Numbered from the stretch's first letter, positions 44,088-52,886 are shown. The stretch is DNA of 64,000 nt from Chryseobacterium sp. MEBOG06 (GCF_021869765.1 NZ_CP084580.1:3596001-3660000); one strand, 5' to 3'. A program made the numbers and translations. Notes: generated by a model not told the origin, from the sequence alone.

Positions 44088-45110
44088 ATGAATCAACAAA
44101 ATATGATCGACCTGCATCCGGGACTGATTGTGGGATTTGCATCAGTAGTTATCATTATGCTGCTGCTCGACCTGGGAATTTTCAATAAAAAAGCCCATGA
44201 AGTTTCCACAAAAGAAGCTACCATCTGGTCAATAATCTGGATTTCATTGTCTATGGTTTTCTCAGGGGTCATCTATCTGATATTCAGCCGTGATACAGGC
44301 GGGCATGCATTAGCAATTGAAAAATTTTCTCAGTTTCAGGCAGCTTACTGGATAGAGAAAGCACTTTCGGTTGACAACCTGTTTGTTTTTATCCTCGTCT
44401 TCAGCTTTTTTAAAGTTCCAAAATATCTGCATCACAAAGTATTATTCTGGGGAATTTTAGGGGCCTTGATTTTCAGGGCTGTATTTATATTTGCAGGCAT
44501 CGGGATTATTAATTTAACCTATTTACCTGAAATAGAGATATTGGGTAAAGCCATCAGGATCAATATTGTAATGACTCTCTTTGGTTTGTTTCTGATCTAT
44601 GCAGGGATTAAGTCCTGGGGAGATGGTGATGACGATGATGAAAAAGACTTTAATGATACTGCTGGTGCAAAACTGGTAAAAAAAAGCTGGAAAGTTTCCG
44701 ATAATTATGCAGGAGACAAGTTTTTTACCATTCAAAACGGTGTTAAGATGGCAACTCCCCTTCTCATTGTCGTTGCTGTTATTGAATTTACTGATGTCTT
44801 GTTTGCTGTAGATTCTATACCTGCCATCTTTGCTATTTCCAAAGATCCTTTTATTCTTTATACGTCTAATATTTTTGCTATTCTGGGCTTACGTTCACTG
44901 TATTTTCTATTGGCTAATTTCATTCATATGTTTAGCAAACTCCCTTATGGTCTTGCTATTATTTTAAGTTTTATCGGAATAAAAATGCTGATATCTCCGT
45001 GGATTCATATTCCCTCTCCTGTTTCCTTAGGAATTGTAGCCGGAATATTAATCATCTCGGTCGCCATATCCCTTATTTTCCCTGAAAAAGAATCCGTCAA
45101 AACAGAATAA
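44088..45110 (+). CDS. TerC family integral membrane protein
   Basis: This 340-residue protein has about nine hydrophobic segments with the TerC signature AYWIEKALSVDNLFVF and, later, EFTDVLFAVDSIPAIFA, both with conserved acidic residues inside membrane helices. TerC/Alx proteins export or balance metal ions such as manganese. An Asp-rich cytoplasmic loop (DGDDDDEKD) lies near residue 185. It ends the Ter operon and is followed by a strong terminator. Confidence 0.93.
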   Translation: MNQQNMIDLHPGLIVGFASVVIIMLLLDLGIFNKKAHEVSTKEATIWSIIWISLSMVFSGVIYLIFSRDTGGHALAIEKFSQFQAAYWIEKALSVDNLFVFILVFSFFKVPKYLHHKVLFWGILGALIFRAVFIFAGIGIINLTYLPEIEILGKAIRINIVMTLFGLFLIYAGIKSWGDGDDDDEKDFNDTAGAKLVKKSWKVSDNYAGDKFFTIQNGVKMATPLLIVVAVIEFTDVLFAVDSIPAIFAISKDPFILYTSNIFAILGLRSLYFLLANFIHMFSKLPYGLAIILSFIGIKMLISPWIHIPSPVSLGIVAGILIISVAISLIFPEKESVKTE

Positions 45111-45125
45111 ATTCATACTCATTAT

Positions 45126-45171
45126 ATCACAATGCCGTTTCAAGATTTGAAAAAGCATTGTGATGTTTTTT
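45126..45171 (+). terminator. strong terminator of the Ter operon
   Basis: ATCACAATGC (45126-45135) pairs with 45155-45164; an inner TTTCAA/TTGAAA stem extends it, and a run of six Ts follows. Confidence 0.92.
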
Positions 45172-45190
45172 AACTTTCAGAACAGAAAGT

Positions 45191-45769
45191 TTACTTTAAA
45201 TTTCGTGCCAGCTTCTTTACTTTCTCCAGCCACTTCTGTCTCTGTTTTTCATCAGAAGTTTTGATAATACCGATGTAAGTTACCTTCACGGGTTTGATTC
45301 CGCAAAATTCCAATGTTGATTTTTTCAGCTGATTGACACTCGGTCTTCCGTACATCAGGCGGTAATACCAGCCGGGCTGGTCTATAGTAGTGATGATGTG
45401 TGCGGTTTTTCCTTTTAAAAGTTTATCCCACCACAATGAATCTTTTTTGTATTTAAAGGCAAATCCTGGTAAAAAAAGCCGGTCTATAAATCCTTTGGTA
45501 ACCGCCGGAAGACCTCCCCACCAGATGGGATGTACCCAAACCAGATGATCCGCCCACTGAATAATCTCCCAAGCTTTGATCAAGTCAGGCTCAAGTTCCA
45601 TTTTTTTCTGATAGCCAAACTGAAGGTTAGGATTGAACTGAAGCTCTGCAATAACAATTTCCTGTACCTCAGCTCCTGAATCCAAAGCTCCTTTCCGATA
45701 AGCCTTTGCAATCCCAAAGTTGAAAGAGGCTTTATTGGGATGCCCGTTAATGACTACTATTTTTTTCAT
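45191..45769 (-). CDS. NAD(P)H-dependent flavin oxidoreductase (quinone reductase type)
   Basis: This 192-residue protein matches the flavodoxin-like NAD(P)H dehydrogenase (quinone) family. It has VINGHPNKASFNFG at the start, the flavin-site WVHPIWWGGLPAVTKGFIDRLF near residue 75-97 and WYYRLMYGRPS further on. It should reduce quinones or related compounds by two electrons. It overlaps the upstream saccharopine-dehydrogenase-like gene by four bases (ATGA), so the two form an operon with linked roles. Confidence 0.9.
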   Translation of the reverse strand: MKKIVVINGHPNKASFNFGIAKAYRKGALDSGAEVQEIVIAELQFNPNLQFGYQKKMELEPDLIKAWEIIQWADHLVWVHPIWWGGLPAVTKGFIDRLFLPGFAFKYKKDSLWWDKLLKGKTAHIITTIDQPGWYYRLMYGRPSVNQLKKSTLEFCGIKPVKVTYIGIIKTSDEKQRQKWLEKVKKLARNLK

Positions 45770-46791
45770 GGTGTTACATTGATATTGACCGTTTCGTAAG
45801 CATTAAGCTGCGCCATTAATGCTAAAGGCTCATGCAGCTGATGACTGAAGTATACCTTATTCTCATGAGGATTTCTCATTAACTCTTCTGTATGTATAAC
45901 GGCTGATAAAGCCGTCAGTTCAGCCTGCCCTTTAGTGCTTTGAAGACTGATTTTTTTAGATCCCGTCTGATCTTTTACCACAATTTCGAAAACTGACAGG
46001 TCGCCATTTCCACTGGAACCGAAAATCATTTTTCTCTCCTTTAAAGATAAGATATTGAAAATCCTAAGGTACTGAAAACTACCCAGCAGCCAGGTAATAA
46101 ATTTTGAATTATAAGTCATCTTCACACTTACATTGGGAACTCTCTCAACATGGTTCAGGATATACAGATCCGGAACATCAAAGTTATAAGCCTGCCTCTT
46201 TCCTATTCCAAAAGAAAAATCAAAAGTTTCTGTGTTTAAGAAATGCCTGATGGAAACGGGCCTGTCATTTTGATAACGATGGAAAGGAACCGCTACATTT
46301 TCTGCCATAAAATGAGCTGAACTCTCCCCTGCCAGATCTTTCACTGAATAGTATACAAAAAGACTGGTCTCTTTAATATTCGAGCCCTGATCTGAAACAG
46401 CATTCACCAATCCCGGTACAATCCCTCCCATCCATCCGGAACTGAATACAATTCTGCTCTTCACCTCTTTTTTTCCGGCAATAGCATAAGCTTTCATCAA
46501 AGCCGGAGTAGGTTTTGTAATATCCAGATAGTCTATTCTATTTTCAATAGCAAAACGGAGTATATGATCCTCTTTATCGTTCACCGAAAGAATGATAAGA
46601 TCAATTTTAAGGTCTGTAATTGCTTTGAAAGTTTCGGGATCTGTGACGTCTATTTTCAGGTCTTTGCTTGTTTTACCTCCCTTTCTTCCTCCGGTATAAA
46701 CCGACACCTGAGGATTTCTTGCCTGCAGAATTCGGGAGATAGTCCTACCTACTAAACCGTTTCCGCCGATAATCAGAATATTGTGTTCCAT
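45766..46791 (-). CDS. saccharopine dehydrogenase-like NADP-binding protein
   Basis: This 341-residue protein opens with a Rossmann motif, ILIIGGNGLVGRTISRIL, and continues like the saccharopine dehydrogenase NADP-binding family. It has no signal peptide. The real substrate of such stand-alone proteins is generally unknown. It overlaps the quinone reductase gene and has a perfect promoter box upstream. Because the lysine pathway genes are absent here, a true saccharopine dehydrogenase role is unlikely. Confidence 0.82.
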   Translation of the reverse strand: MEHNILIIGGNGLVGRTISRILQARNPQVSVYTGGRKGGKTSKDLKIDVTDPETFKAITDLKIDLIILSVNDKEDHILRFAIENRIDYLDITKPTPALMKAYAIAGKKEVKSRIVFSSGWMGGIVPGLVNAVSDQGSNIKETSLFVYYSVKDLAGESSAHFMAENVAVPFHRYQNDRPVSIRHFLNTETFDFSFGIGKRQAYNFDVPDLYILNHVERVPNVSVKMTYNSKFITWLLGSFQYLRIFNILSLKERKMIFGSSGNGDLSVFEIVVKDQTGSKKISLQSTKGQAELTALSAVIHTEELMRNPHENKVYFSHQLHEPLALMAQLNAYETVNINVTP

Positions 46792-46803
46792 ATTTTTTTT
46801 TCA

Positions 46804-46811
46804 CAAAAGTA
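46804..46811 (-). promoter_or_regulatory. -7 promoter box for the oxidoreductase operon
   Basis: On the minus strand this reads TACTTTTG, a perfect TAnnTTTG match, 13 bases upstream of the ATG at 46791. Confidence 0.6.
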
Positions 46812-46919
46812 TAGAGCCACAACTCCTGATGACAGGACAAATGTCCAAAAATGATCAATGATGCAAGAATCCTTTTATTGGTACATCAATGCGAAAAAAA
46901 GTAATCATTTTTAATTTTT

Positions 46920-46983
46920 GGTTAAAGCCACTGATATTCTGTTTATTTTTAAAACTCACGGGCTAAAGTCTGTTCCTATTGAA
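46920..46983. repeat. dispersed GGGCTAAAGCC-type repeat, copy 2
   Basis: GGTTAAAGCC at 46920-46929 is followed 40 bases on by GGGCTAAAGTC at 46960-46970 and TTCCTATTGAATTAC. This matches the two-part layout and spacing at 33749-33812. Confidence 0.65.
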
Positions 46984-47027
46984 TTACTTCTTTTAAGAGA
47001 TACTTTGCTTGAGAATATATGTAGATT

Positions 47028-47594
47028 CTAAAAGGTTATTTCCTTTCTGATTCTGCTTAAATGTCTTTGTGTAATTCCCAGATATGAAGCCAGGTACTGC
47101 AAGGGGATATTTCTGATATAATCAGGGTAATTCTCAAGAAGAGCCATATATCTCTGAGCAGCAGTGTCTCTTTGAAGCTGAAAAAACCTTGTTTCCAGCT
47201 CAAGATATTCCTGCTCGGCAATCAGCTTTAAAAACCGTGTCCAGTTAAGATTATTCTGTACCAGTTCATCTACAGCTTCTTTTCTAAGGATCATCAGCTC
47301 GGCATCAGCAATGGCCTGCATATTTTCTTTACTTGGAGCTCCTGAGATGAATGAAGAATAAGCAGCTATCATTTGGTTAGGAAATCTAAAGCAATAGGTC
47401 ATGTCTTTCCCTTCGTCTGAGATATAAAAAGAACGAAAAAGACCAGATTTTATAAATGCAACCTCTTTACACCGCTCCCCTTCCTGTATGAAATAATCAT
47501 TTTTATTGATTTTTCTGAATTCGAAAAGTTTTAGAAACGTCTCAATCTCACCTTCTGAAAATAAGTTAAAGCTTCGAAAATAGTCATGTTCCAT
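47028..47594 (-). CDS. Crp/Fnr family transcriptional regulator
   Basis: This 188-residue protein has a cNMP-binding-like domain (about residues 10-125, YFIQEGERCKEVAFIKSG) and a C-terminal crp-type HTH (QYLASYLGITQRHLSRIRKE). It lacks the cysteine set of FNR, so an oxygen-sensing cluster is unlikely. It is oriented toward, and may regulate, the oxidoreductase operon that follows on the same strand. A perfect promoter box and a terminator hairpin lie upstream of its start, which may act as an attenuator. Confidence 0.88.
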   Translation of the reverse strand: MEHDYFRSFNLFSEGEIETFLKLFEFRKINKNDYFIQEGERCKEVAFIKSGLFRSFYISDEGKDMTYCFRFPNQMIAAYSSFISGAPSKENMQAIADAELMILRKEAVDELVQNNLNWTRFLKLIAEQEYLELETRFFQLQRDTAAQRYMALLENYPDYIRNIPLQYLASYLGITQRHLSRIRKEITF

Positions 47595-47623
47595 AAGATC
47601 AAATTACATCATGCGAAAATAAA

Positions 47624-47653
47624 TAAAAAAAATCATCTCAGGACGAGATGATT
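47624..47653 (-). terminator. minus-strand hairpin terminator upstream of the Crp-like gene
   Basis: AATCATCTC (47631-47639) and GAGATGATT (47645-47653) form a 9-base stem with a 5-base loop. Read on the minus strand it is followed by eight Ts. It lies 30 bases before the start of the Crp-like gene, where no coding region ends. Confidence 0.85.
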
Positions 47654-47701
47654 ACCGCTTTGAATTTACTAAGTTATATATGAAGATATGAATGATTTGT
47701 G
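47624..47701 (-). ncRNA. candidate small RNA or attenuated leader
   Basis: A perfect -7 box TATATTTG lies at 47708-47715 on the minus strand, and a strong terminator ends about 75 bases later. No ATG lies between them. The implied transcript of about 75 nucleotides is either an independent small RNA or the attenuated leader of the Crp-like gene. Only sequence signals support it. Confidence 0.4.
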
Positions 47702-47707
47702 TTGTTG

Positions 47708-47715
47708 CAAATATA
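47708..47715 (-). promoter_or_regulatory. -7 promoter box, minus strand
   Basis: TATATTTG on the minus strand matches TAnnTTTG perfectly. The palindrome-like CCGTAAAAATACGG at 47762-47775 lies about 50 bases upstream and could be an operator. Confidence 0.55.
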
Positions 47716-47787
47716 GACAGAGTCCGTATGATACGCCTCAGGGGAATCCCTAAAAATATATCCGTAAAAATACGGTTGTATAAAAGG

Positions 47788-47818
47788 AAAAAGCCCTGCA
47801 AGAAACTTACAGGACTTT
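47788..47818 (-). terminator. terminator of aminopeptidase P gene
   Basis: On the minus strand AAAGTCCTG pairs with CAGGGCTTT (one G-T pair) across an 11-base loop and ends in a T tract, 44 bases after the gene stop. Confidence 0.85.
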
Positions 47819-47861
47819 AGATTATCTAACAATTACTTTGTTTAAAGTCAAATATTAATGA

Positions 47862-49631
47862 TTAAAGCGGGCTTACCAATTGTAAGAACCATTCTTTAAC
47901 CTGCCCTTCTAAGTAAGGGGCTAATTTTTCTTCACATGTTTTATGATAGCTGTTTAACCATGCAATTTCGGTTTCAGATAAAATTTCTTTTACCACCGTA
48001 TCTTTAAAGAACGGGCAGAACGTCAATGTTTCAAACTCGTAGAAAGTTCCGTGAATTGTTTTTTCTGCTTCTTTTACTGCAATCAGGTTTTCATGACGAA
48101 TTCCGTAGTGTCCTTCAAGATAATATCCAGGCTCATTGGAACAAACCATTCCCGGAAGAAGATCCTGAGGATTCATATCTTTTCTGATATTCTGAGGTCC
48201 TTCATGAACGTTCATAAAGCTTCCCACTCCATGTCCTGTTCCGTGGTTGAAGTCTTTACCTTCCATCCATAACGGAAGTCTTGCAATAGCATCAAGGTGT
48301 ACTCCTTTTGTTCCTTTCGGGAACTTTACCATTGACAAACGGATCAATCCCTGCAATACCAATGTGGAGTTTCTTTTAAATTCTTCAGAAGGTATTCCTA
48401 ATGCAAATGTTCTTGTAATATCGGTAGTTCCTTCAAGATACTGACCTCCTGAATCTACCAGAATTGTTGCCTCATTGGTAACTTCTTTGCTTCCTTCTTT
48501 TTTTGCAGAATAGTGCATGATAGCCCCATTCTCTTTATATCCTACGATAGATCCGAAACTTTCTCCTACGAAGTTTTCTCCTTCTGCACGGAATCCTTTT
48601 AGTTTTTTCCCGATAGAATACTCATTCATCGCTTCTTTTCCTGCATTGTGAGTCAGCCAGTAAAGGAATTTCACCATAGCAACGCCATCCCTCACCATTA
48701 CCTTTCTGAAACCCTCCAGTTCAGCTTCATTTTTCTGAGCTTTCATAAGATTACCCGGAACCGGAGCTTTGATAAACTGATTATCTGCTTTTAAAGTTTC
48801 AAAAATCTGCTGGTTGCTGTTGGGAGAAACTAAAACTTTTTCATTTTTAAATCCTTTCAGATAGTTATAAAACTCTTCGTAAGGCATCATTTTCACAAAA
48901 GCATCGTCCATCTGCTTTCTTGCACCAACTTCCATTTTTTCCAGTCCTGTAAACAGAACTGCATCATTTTTAGTAATAACAATATATCCTAAAAATACAG
49001 GGTTGCTTTCTACATCACTTCCTCTAAGGTTCAATGTCCATGCAACATCATCCAGACTTGATATAATGTGTACGGTAGCTTCCTGATCTTCCATTTTCTG
49101 GCGGATGGCAGAAAGTTTATCAGCCACAGATTTACCTGCTCTTTCTACAGGATGTACATAGATAGAATTGGCTGATGGTGTCCCTCTTTCTTTCCAGACT
49201 TCTTTTAAAAGCGGAAAATCTATCAGGGTAATATTTTTTGAATTAAATTTTTGAGAAAGTAGTTCCCAGTTAGCATTAGAAGCTGCTAAAGCATTTACAG
49301 ATACTTTACCTCCTGCGGGGATTTCAGAAATAATCCAGTCGATATAATTGGGTGTTCCTTCCATTCCGTCTTTGAAAAGGTCAATTCCTGAACCATCCAG
49401 TTCGAGAGCGGCTTGTGTGAAGTATCTTCCATCTGTCCAAAGTCCCGCTTTGTCTTTGGTAACAACCACAAAACCTGCGGAACCTAGGAACCCTGACAAC
49501 CAGGCTCTCTCCTGCCATTCTTCAGGAAGGTACTCACTCATATGCGGGTCTGCAGAATATACGATAAATGCGTCAATATTATTTTTCTGCATTTCTTCAC
49601 GAAGCGCAGCAACTTTTTCCTTTGAAGTCAT
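47862..49631 (-). CDS. aminopeptidase P family (M24B) protease
   Basis: This 589-residue protein matches the long aminopeptidase P type with two N-terminal creatinase-like domains (about 1-300) and a C-terminal pita-bread metalloprotease domain. Metal ligands are visible in LVDSGGQYLEGTTDITRT (two aspartates), FNHGTGHGVG (histidine), NEPGYY and GIRHENL (glutamates). It removes N-terminal residues next to proline, in the cytoplasm. It is monocistronic with its own terminator. The length is typical. Confidence 0.94.
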   Translation of the reverse strand: MTSKEKVAALREEMQKNNIDAFIVYSADPHMSEYLPEEWQERAWLSGFLGSAGFVVVTKDKAGLWTDGRYFTQAALELDGSGIDLFKDGMEGTPNYIDWIISEIPAGGKVSVNALAASNANWELLSQKFNSKNITLIDFPLLKEVWKERGTPSANSIYVHPVERAGKSVADKLSAIRQKMEDQEATVHIISSLDDVAWTLNLRGSDVESNPVFLGYIVITKNDAVLFTGLEKMEVGARKQMDDAFVKMMPYEEFYNYLKGFKNEKVLVSPNSNQQIFETLKADNQFIKAPVPGNLMKAQKNEAELEGFRKVMVRDGVAMVKFLYWLTHNAGKEAMNEYSIGKKLKGFRAEGENFVGESFGSIVGYKENGAIMHYSAKKEGSKEVTNEATILVDSGGQYLEGTTDITRTFALGIPSEEFKRNSTLVLQGLIRLSMVKFPKGTKGVHLDAIARLPLWMEGKDFNHGTGHGVGSFMNVHEGPQNIRKDMNPQDLLPGMVCSNEPGYYLEGHYGIRHENLIAVKEAEKTIHGTFYEFETLTFCPFFKDTVVKEILSETEIAWLNSYHKTCEEKLAPYLEGQVKEWFLQLVSPL

Positions 49632-50033
49632 TCTTTTCTTTTTTAAACACCGAAAGTTACGAAAAATTTGAAGTCAAAAGATGAAATGTAGAGCCTATTT
49701 TCGACAAAAAAATTATTAAAATCTGCTAAACCTACAAGTTACAAAGCCTCTTAAAAACCTAATTATTTCTAAAAGATCGTTTATTCCATCATAAAAATTC
49801 TTAAGTTTTTGAAAATCTTTATTTTCTTTCCAATTGATTTGGGATGATCTGTTTCATATGATCGTGTATTGTCCACCAAATGCATATCACACTATTAAAA
49901 TGAAAACAATATAAATTTACAGCACAAAATATATTCAAAAAAACACTCTAATAAGTCATCAAAACACACCACAAATACACATTTATTATTAAAGTAATAA
50001 ATTTTGGAAAGATTATTGCTGTGTTTTTACAAT
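49632..50033. other. 402-base AT-rich intergenic region
   Basis: The gap lies between divergent genes and should hold both promoters. I see no gene, strong hairpin or repeat. TAACTTTC on the minus strand near 49655 and TAAATTTTG near 49999 are imperfect -7 boxes for the two flanking genes. Confidence 0.5.
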
Positions 50034-50471
50034 ATGAAACAACAGAATTACAATAATCACAGGAAATTTTATCCGCCACATCACTTTATTTACCTTCCTA
50101 TATTAATCATATTGGAGATTTTGGGAATCTATAAAATATGGGATGATCCTGAACACAAACTAAGCTGGATACTTTTTTCGATTGTTATTTTTCTATTATT
50201 TTATCTGGCATTTATGACCAGACAGCATTACGCACTGGGGCTTCAAAACCGTATGGTTATCCTTGAGTTTAAGCAACGGTATTTTGAAATTTTCAATAAA
50301 AGATCTGATGAAACTGTTGAAAAATTAAAATTCGACCAGATTGCAGCATTGAGATTTGCACATGATGATGAATTCAAAGAACTTTTGTACAAAGCGCTTC
50401 ACGAAAAACTTTCTGGTGACGAGATCAAAAAATCGACCAGAAACTGGAGAGCAGACCGACTCAGAATTTAA
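50034..50471 (+). CDS. DUF6526-like membrane protein
   Basis: From ATG 50034 the protein has 145 residues. It begins MKQQNYNNHRKFYPPHH, a basic and aromatic head typical of a small flavobacterial membrane family (resembling DUF6526), with two membrane segments at about residues 18-35 and 46-65, then a helical cytoplasmic tail. The frame reaches TTG 50004 but the ATG is the natural start. Role unknown. A small lipoprotein gene follows in the same direction. Confidence 0.72.
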   Translation: MKQQNYNNHRKFYPPHHFIYLPILIILEILGIYKIWDDPEHKLSWILFSIVIFLLFYLAFMTRQHYALGLQNRMVILEFKQRYFEIFNKRSDETVEKLKFDQIAALRFAHDDEFKELLYKALHEKLSGDEIKKSTRNWRADRLRI

Positions 50472-50494
50472 TTAACCAATCAAAATAGTAAGCT

Positions 50495-50662
50495 ATGAAA
50501 AAATGGACATTATACAGTATTGCAATATTAACTTTACTGACACTTACAAGCTGCGAGGCAGTAGGAACAATTTTTAAAGCCGGAATGTGGTGGGGAATCT
50601 TCTTAGTCTGTGTAATTGTAGTGATTCTTTTAGTGATTTTCTCGAAGGGTAAAAGCTCTTAA
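50495..50662 (+). CDS. small membrane lipoprotein (55 aa)
   Basis: The frame from ATG 50495 to TAA 50662 encodes 55 residues: a signal segment, a lipobox LTSC with C20, the stretch EAVGTIFKAGMWWG and one membrane helix ending in KGKSS. The pattern is a familiar small flavobacterial membrane protein. It lies 23 bases after the DUF6526-like gene and nine bases before the topoisomerase gene, so the three may be cotranscribed. No function is known. Confidence 0.7.
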   Translation: MKKWTLYSIAILTLLTLTSCEAVGTIFKAGMWWGIFLVCVIVVILLVIFSKGKSS

Positions 50663-50671
50663 CCATGTTTT

Positions 50672-51778
50672 ATGGAGAAGAACACAGAGGTAGAGATTAT
50701 TTCTCATTTAAAACCGGCAAAGATTGTTAAAATCATGAAAAATCCCGAGGCTTCTGCAAAGGCGGTACATCTTGTATATACCTCCGATGCGGAAACGCCC
50801 GGTATTACTCGTAAAAAAAACGGAAAAAAGTATTCTTATTATAAAGATGGAGAAAAAATAAAAGACAAGGATGAGATTACAAGAATCAATAAACTTGTCA
50901 TTCCACCCGCCTGGGAAAATGTGTGGATCTGTGCACTGGAAAACGGACACCTTCAGGCAACAGGCTTCGATGTGAAAAAAAGAAAACAGTATCGTTATCA
51001 TTCTTTATGGAGTGCCTTAAGAAACCACACCAAATTTTACAGAATGCTTCAGTTCGGATATGCACTGCCGGATATACGGCTTCAGGTGGAACAGGATCTG
51101 GCTTTAAGAAATTTTGAGAAGCGAAAGATTCTCGCTTTAATTGTAAGCCTGATGCAAAGAACAAATATCCGTATTGGTAATAATATATATGAAAAGCTGT
51201 ATGGGTCTTTTGGGCTCACTACATTAAAGGACAAACATGTGCAGGTAAAAGGACAGAAAATAACCTTTTCTTTTAAGGGGAAAAAAAGCATTATGCATCA
51301 TATAGATCTTAAAAGCAAAAGACTGGCAAGGCTTGTTCAAAAATGTAAGGATATTCCCGGTAAGGAACTTTTTCAATATTTTGATGACGAAGGAAATCTC
51401 CATTCTGTAGATTCAGGAATGGTGAATGAATATATTAAAGAAATAAGCGGTGAGGATTTTACGGCTAAGGATTTCAGAACATGGTCCGGAACGGTGAGTG
51501 CCCTGATTGCCTTTAAAGAAATCGGCTATGCAGAAAATAATACAGCCTATAAAAGTAAAGTAAAAGAAGCACTGGATATTGTTGCTGAACATTTGGGAAA
51601 CACCTCTGCTGTCTGCAGAAAGTACTATGTGCATCCTCTTGTTATCAATCTTTATGAAAACAATTCTATCAAAAAATATCTTGATGAACTGGAAGTAATT
51701 GAAGAGAATGACGGAAAAGCTGATCTGACACGAGAGGAAAAGCTTGTGCTGAAAATACTGGAAAATGAAAGAATGTAG
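50672..51778 (+). CDS. DNA topoisomerase IB (poxvirus type)
   Basis: This 368-residue protein is a type IB topoisomerase. The N-terminal domain has RKKNGKKYSYYKDG and IPPAWENVWI, and the catalytic domain has RTNIRIGN, FRTWSGTVSAL and the active-site segment C315-RKYYVHP with Y319 as the likely nucleophile. It relaxes supercoils by cutting one strand. Bacterial forms usually have about 340-380 residues, so this is full length. It has no link to the nearby genes. Confidence 0.93.
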   Translation: MEKNTEVEIISHLKPAKIVKIMKNPEASAKAVHLVYTSDAETPGITRKKNGKKYSYYKDGEKIKDKDEITRINKLVIPPAWENVWICALENGHLQATGFDVKKRKQYRYHSLWSALRNHTKFYRMLQFGYALPDIRLQVEQDLALRNFEKRKILALIVSLMQRTNIRIGNNIYEKLYGSFGLTTLKDKHVQVKGQKITFSFKGKKSIMHHIDLKSKRLARLVQKCKDIPGKELFQYFDDEGNLHSVDSGMVNEYIKEISGEDFTAKDFRTWSGTVSALIAFKEIGYAENNTAYKSKVKEALDIVAEHLGNTSAVCRKYYVHPLVINLYENNSIKKYLDELEVIEENDGKADLTREEKLVLKILENERM

Positions 51779-51789
51779 AGAACAAAATG

Positions 51790-51905
51790 TGTCAATGGTA
51801 AATAATGAATTTGCTTCGCCGCGAATTTGTACTTCTGCATCTTAAAATCCGTTCCTGCATTATCAATCATTCTATTCACTTGCGAAGCAAAGTTAACCAT
51901 TGACA
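51790..51905. repeat. MITE-like inverted-repeat element
   Basis: The outer arms TGTCAATGGT (51790-51799) and ACCATTGACA (51896-51905), and the inner arms TTTGCTTCGC (51810-51819) and GCGAAGCAAA (51882-51891), are exact complements. The whole unit is 116 bases. It could fold as a long hairpin. It has no coding capacity and lies between a topoisomerase and an AraC gene. Confidence 0.6.
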
Positions 51906-51926
51906 TTATCAAACTACGCTCTCTAA

Positions 51927-52814
51927 TTAAACAGGTATTCTTTTATTTGAAAACTGTATTCTGTATTCTTTCGGTGTAATTCCGGCAATTTTTTTGAAAA
52001 GCTGGGTAAAATGTGATGCTGTATGAAAATTCAGTTCGTATGCAATTTCCGCAATATCTTTACTTGAATGCAGTAAAGCTTTACTATAGTTGATATCAAT
52101 CTCATTGATCCACTGTTTTGGAGATTTCTGGGTTACCCCTTTTACACATTTATTTAAATAACTTTCTGTAACGGATAGCTTATCTGCGTAGAAAGCTACT
52201 CTTTTTTCTACTACATGATATTTAAACAAAAGATCTCTGAACTGAAGAGAAAGCTCCATAGGGCGGGTTGCTGACTTGTGATGGGTATCAGAATCTGTAC
52301 TCAGCATTTTGATCAGAATAAGATGAAGCATCGTTACTACTACATCATTAATATTCAGGCTATTCAGCCACAATTCCTGCTCCATAATGGGAAGAAGCTG
52401 GGTAATGGTTCCGTAAGTCAGGCTGTCAAGGTTCAGGAAAGGAGTCATAAAGAAAATACTGCTCTTATGTTTCGGTAGTTCCTGTTCAGACAGGATATTA
52501 TTTTCATAAGCCAGAAAAAAACCTTCAATATCATCTGACAATTCTACAGTAGCCGTGATGGTTCCCTGTTTGATAAAGATGACACCACCTTTTTCAGAAT
52601 GATATTCTTTATTTTCAAGATACTGCTTGATGTGTCCGTTGGTGACGAAAATAATAAAATTAAAAGTAGTACGATACGGAATCACCGGCATAAGGATTCC
52701 TTTAAGGTAATTCTCTATCCGATAAAGCTGTATGTCTGCATTATTGGCTAATATTTTATCCGTAATGTTCGGTAGGAAAAGCTTTTTATATTGAAAATTG
52801 GATAATACTTCCAT
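51927..52814 (-). CDS. AraC family transcriptional regulator
   Basis: This 295-residue protein has a cupin-like N-terminal half (FIIFVTNGHIKQYLENKEYHS, FIKQGTITATVEL) and a C-terminal AraC double HTH, with IAYELNFHTASHFTQLFKKIAGITPKEYR. It lies downstream of the urease-locus TonB receptor on the same strand and has its own promoter box. It may regulate neighbouring transport genes. The inducer is unknown. Confidence 0.88.
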   Translation of the reverse strand: MEVLSNFQYKKLFLPNITDKILANNADIQLYRIENYLKGILMPVIPYRTTFNFIIFVTNGHIKQYLENKEYHSEKGGVIFIKQGTITATVELSDDIEGFFLAYENNILSEQELPKHKSSIFFMTPFLNLDSLTYGTITQLLPIMEQELWLNSLNINDVVVTMLHLILIKMLSTDSDTHHKSATRPMELSLQFRDLLFKYHVVEKRVAFYADKLSVTESYLNKCVKGVTQKSPKQWINEIDINYSKALLHSSKDIAEIAYELNFHTASHFTQLFKKIAGITPKEYRIQFSNKRIPV

Positions 52815-52830
52815 AATGATTTGATTGTTA

Positions 52831-52838
52831 CAAATTTA
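52831..52838 (-). promoter_or_regulatory. -7 promoter box for AraC gene
   Basis: The minus strand reads TAAATTTG, a perfect TAnnTTTG match, 17 bases upstream of the ATG at 52814. Confidence 0.6.
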
Positions 52839-52886
52839 ATGCTGAAATTGAATATTTGGATATTTTTGTTTGTATAATATCAGTTG

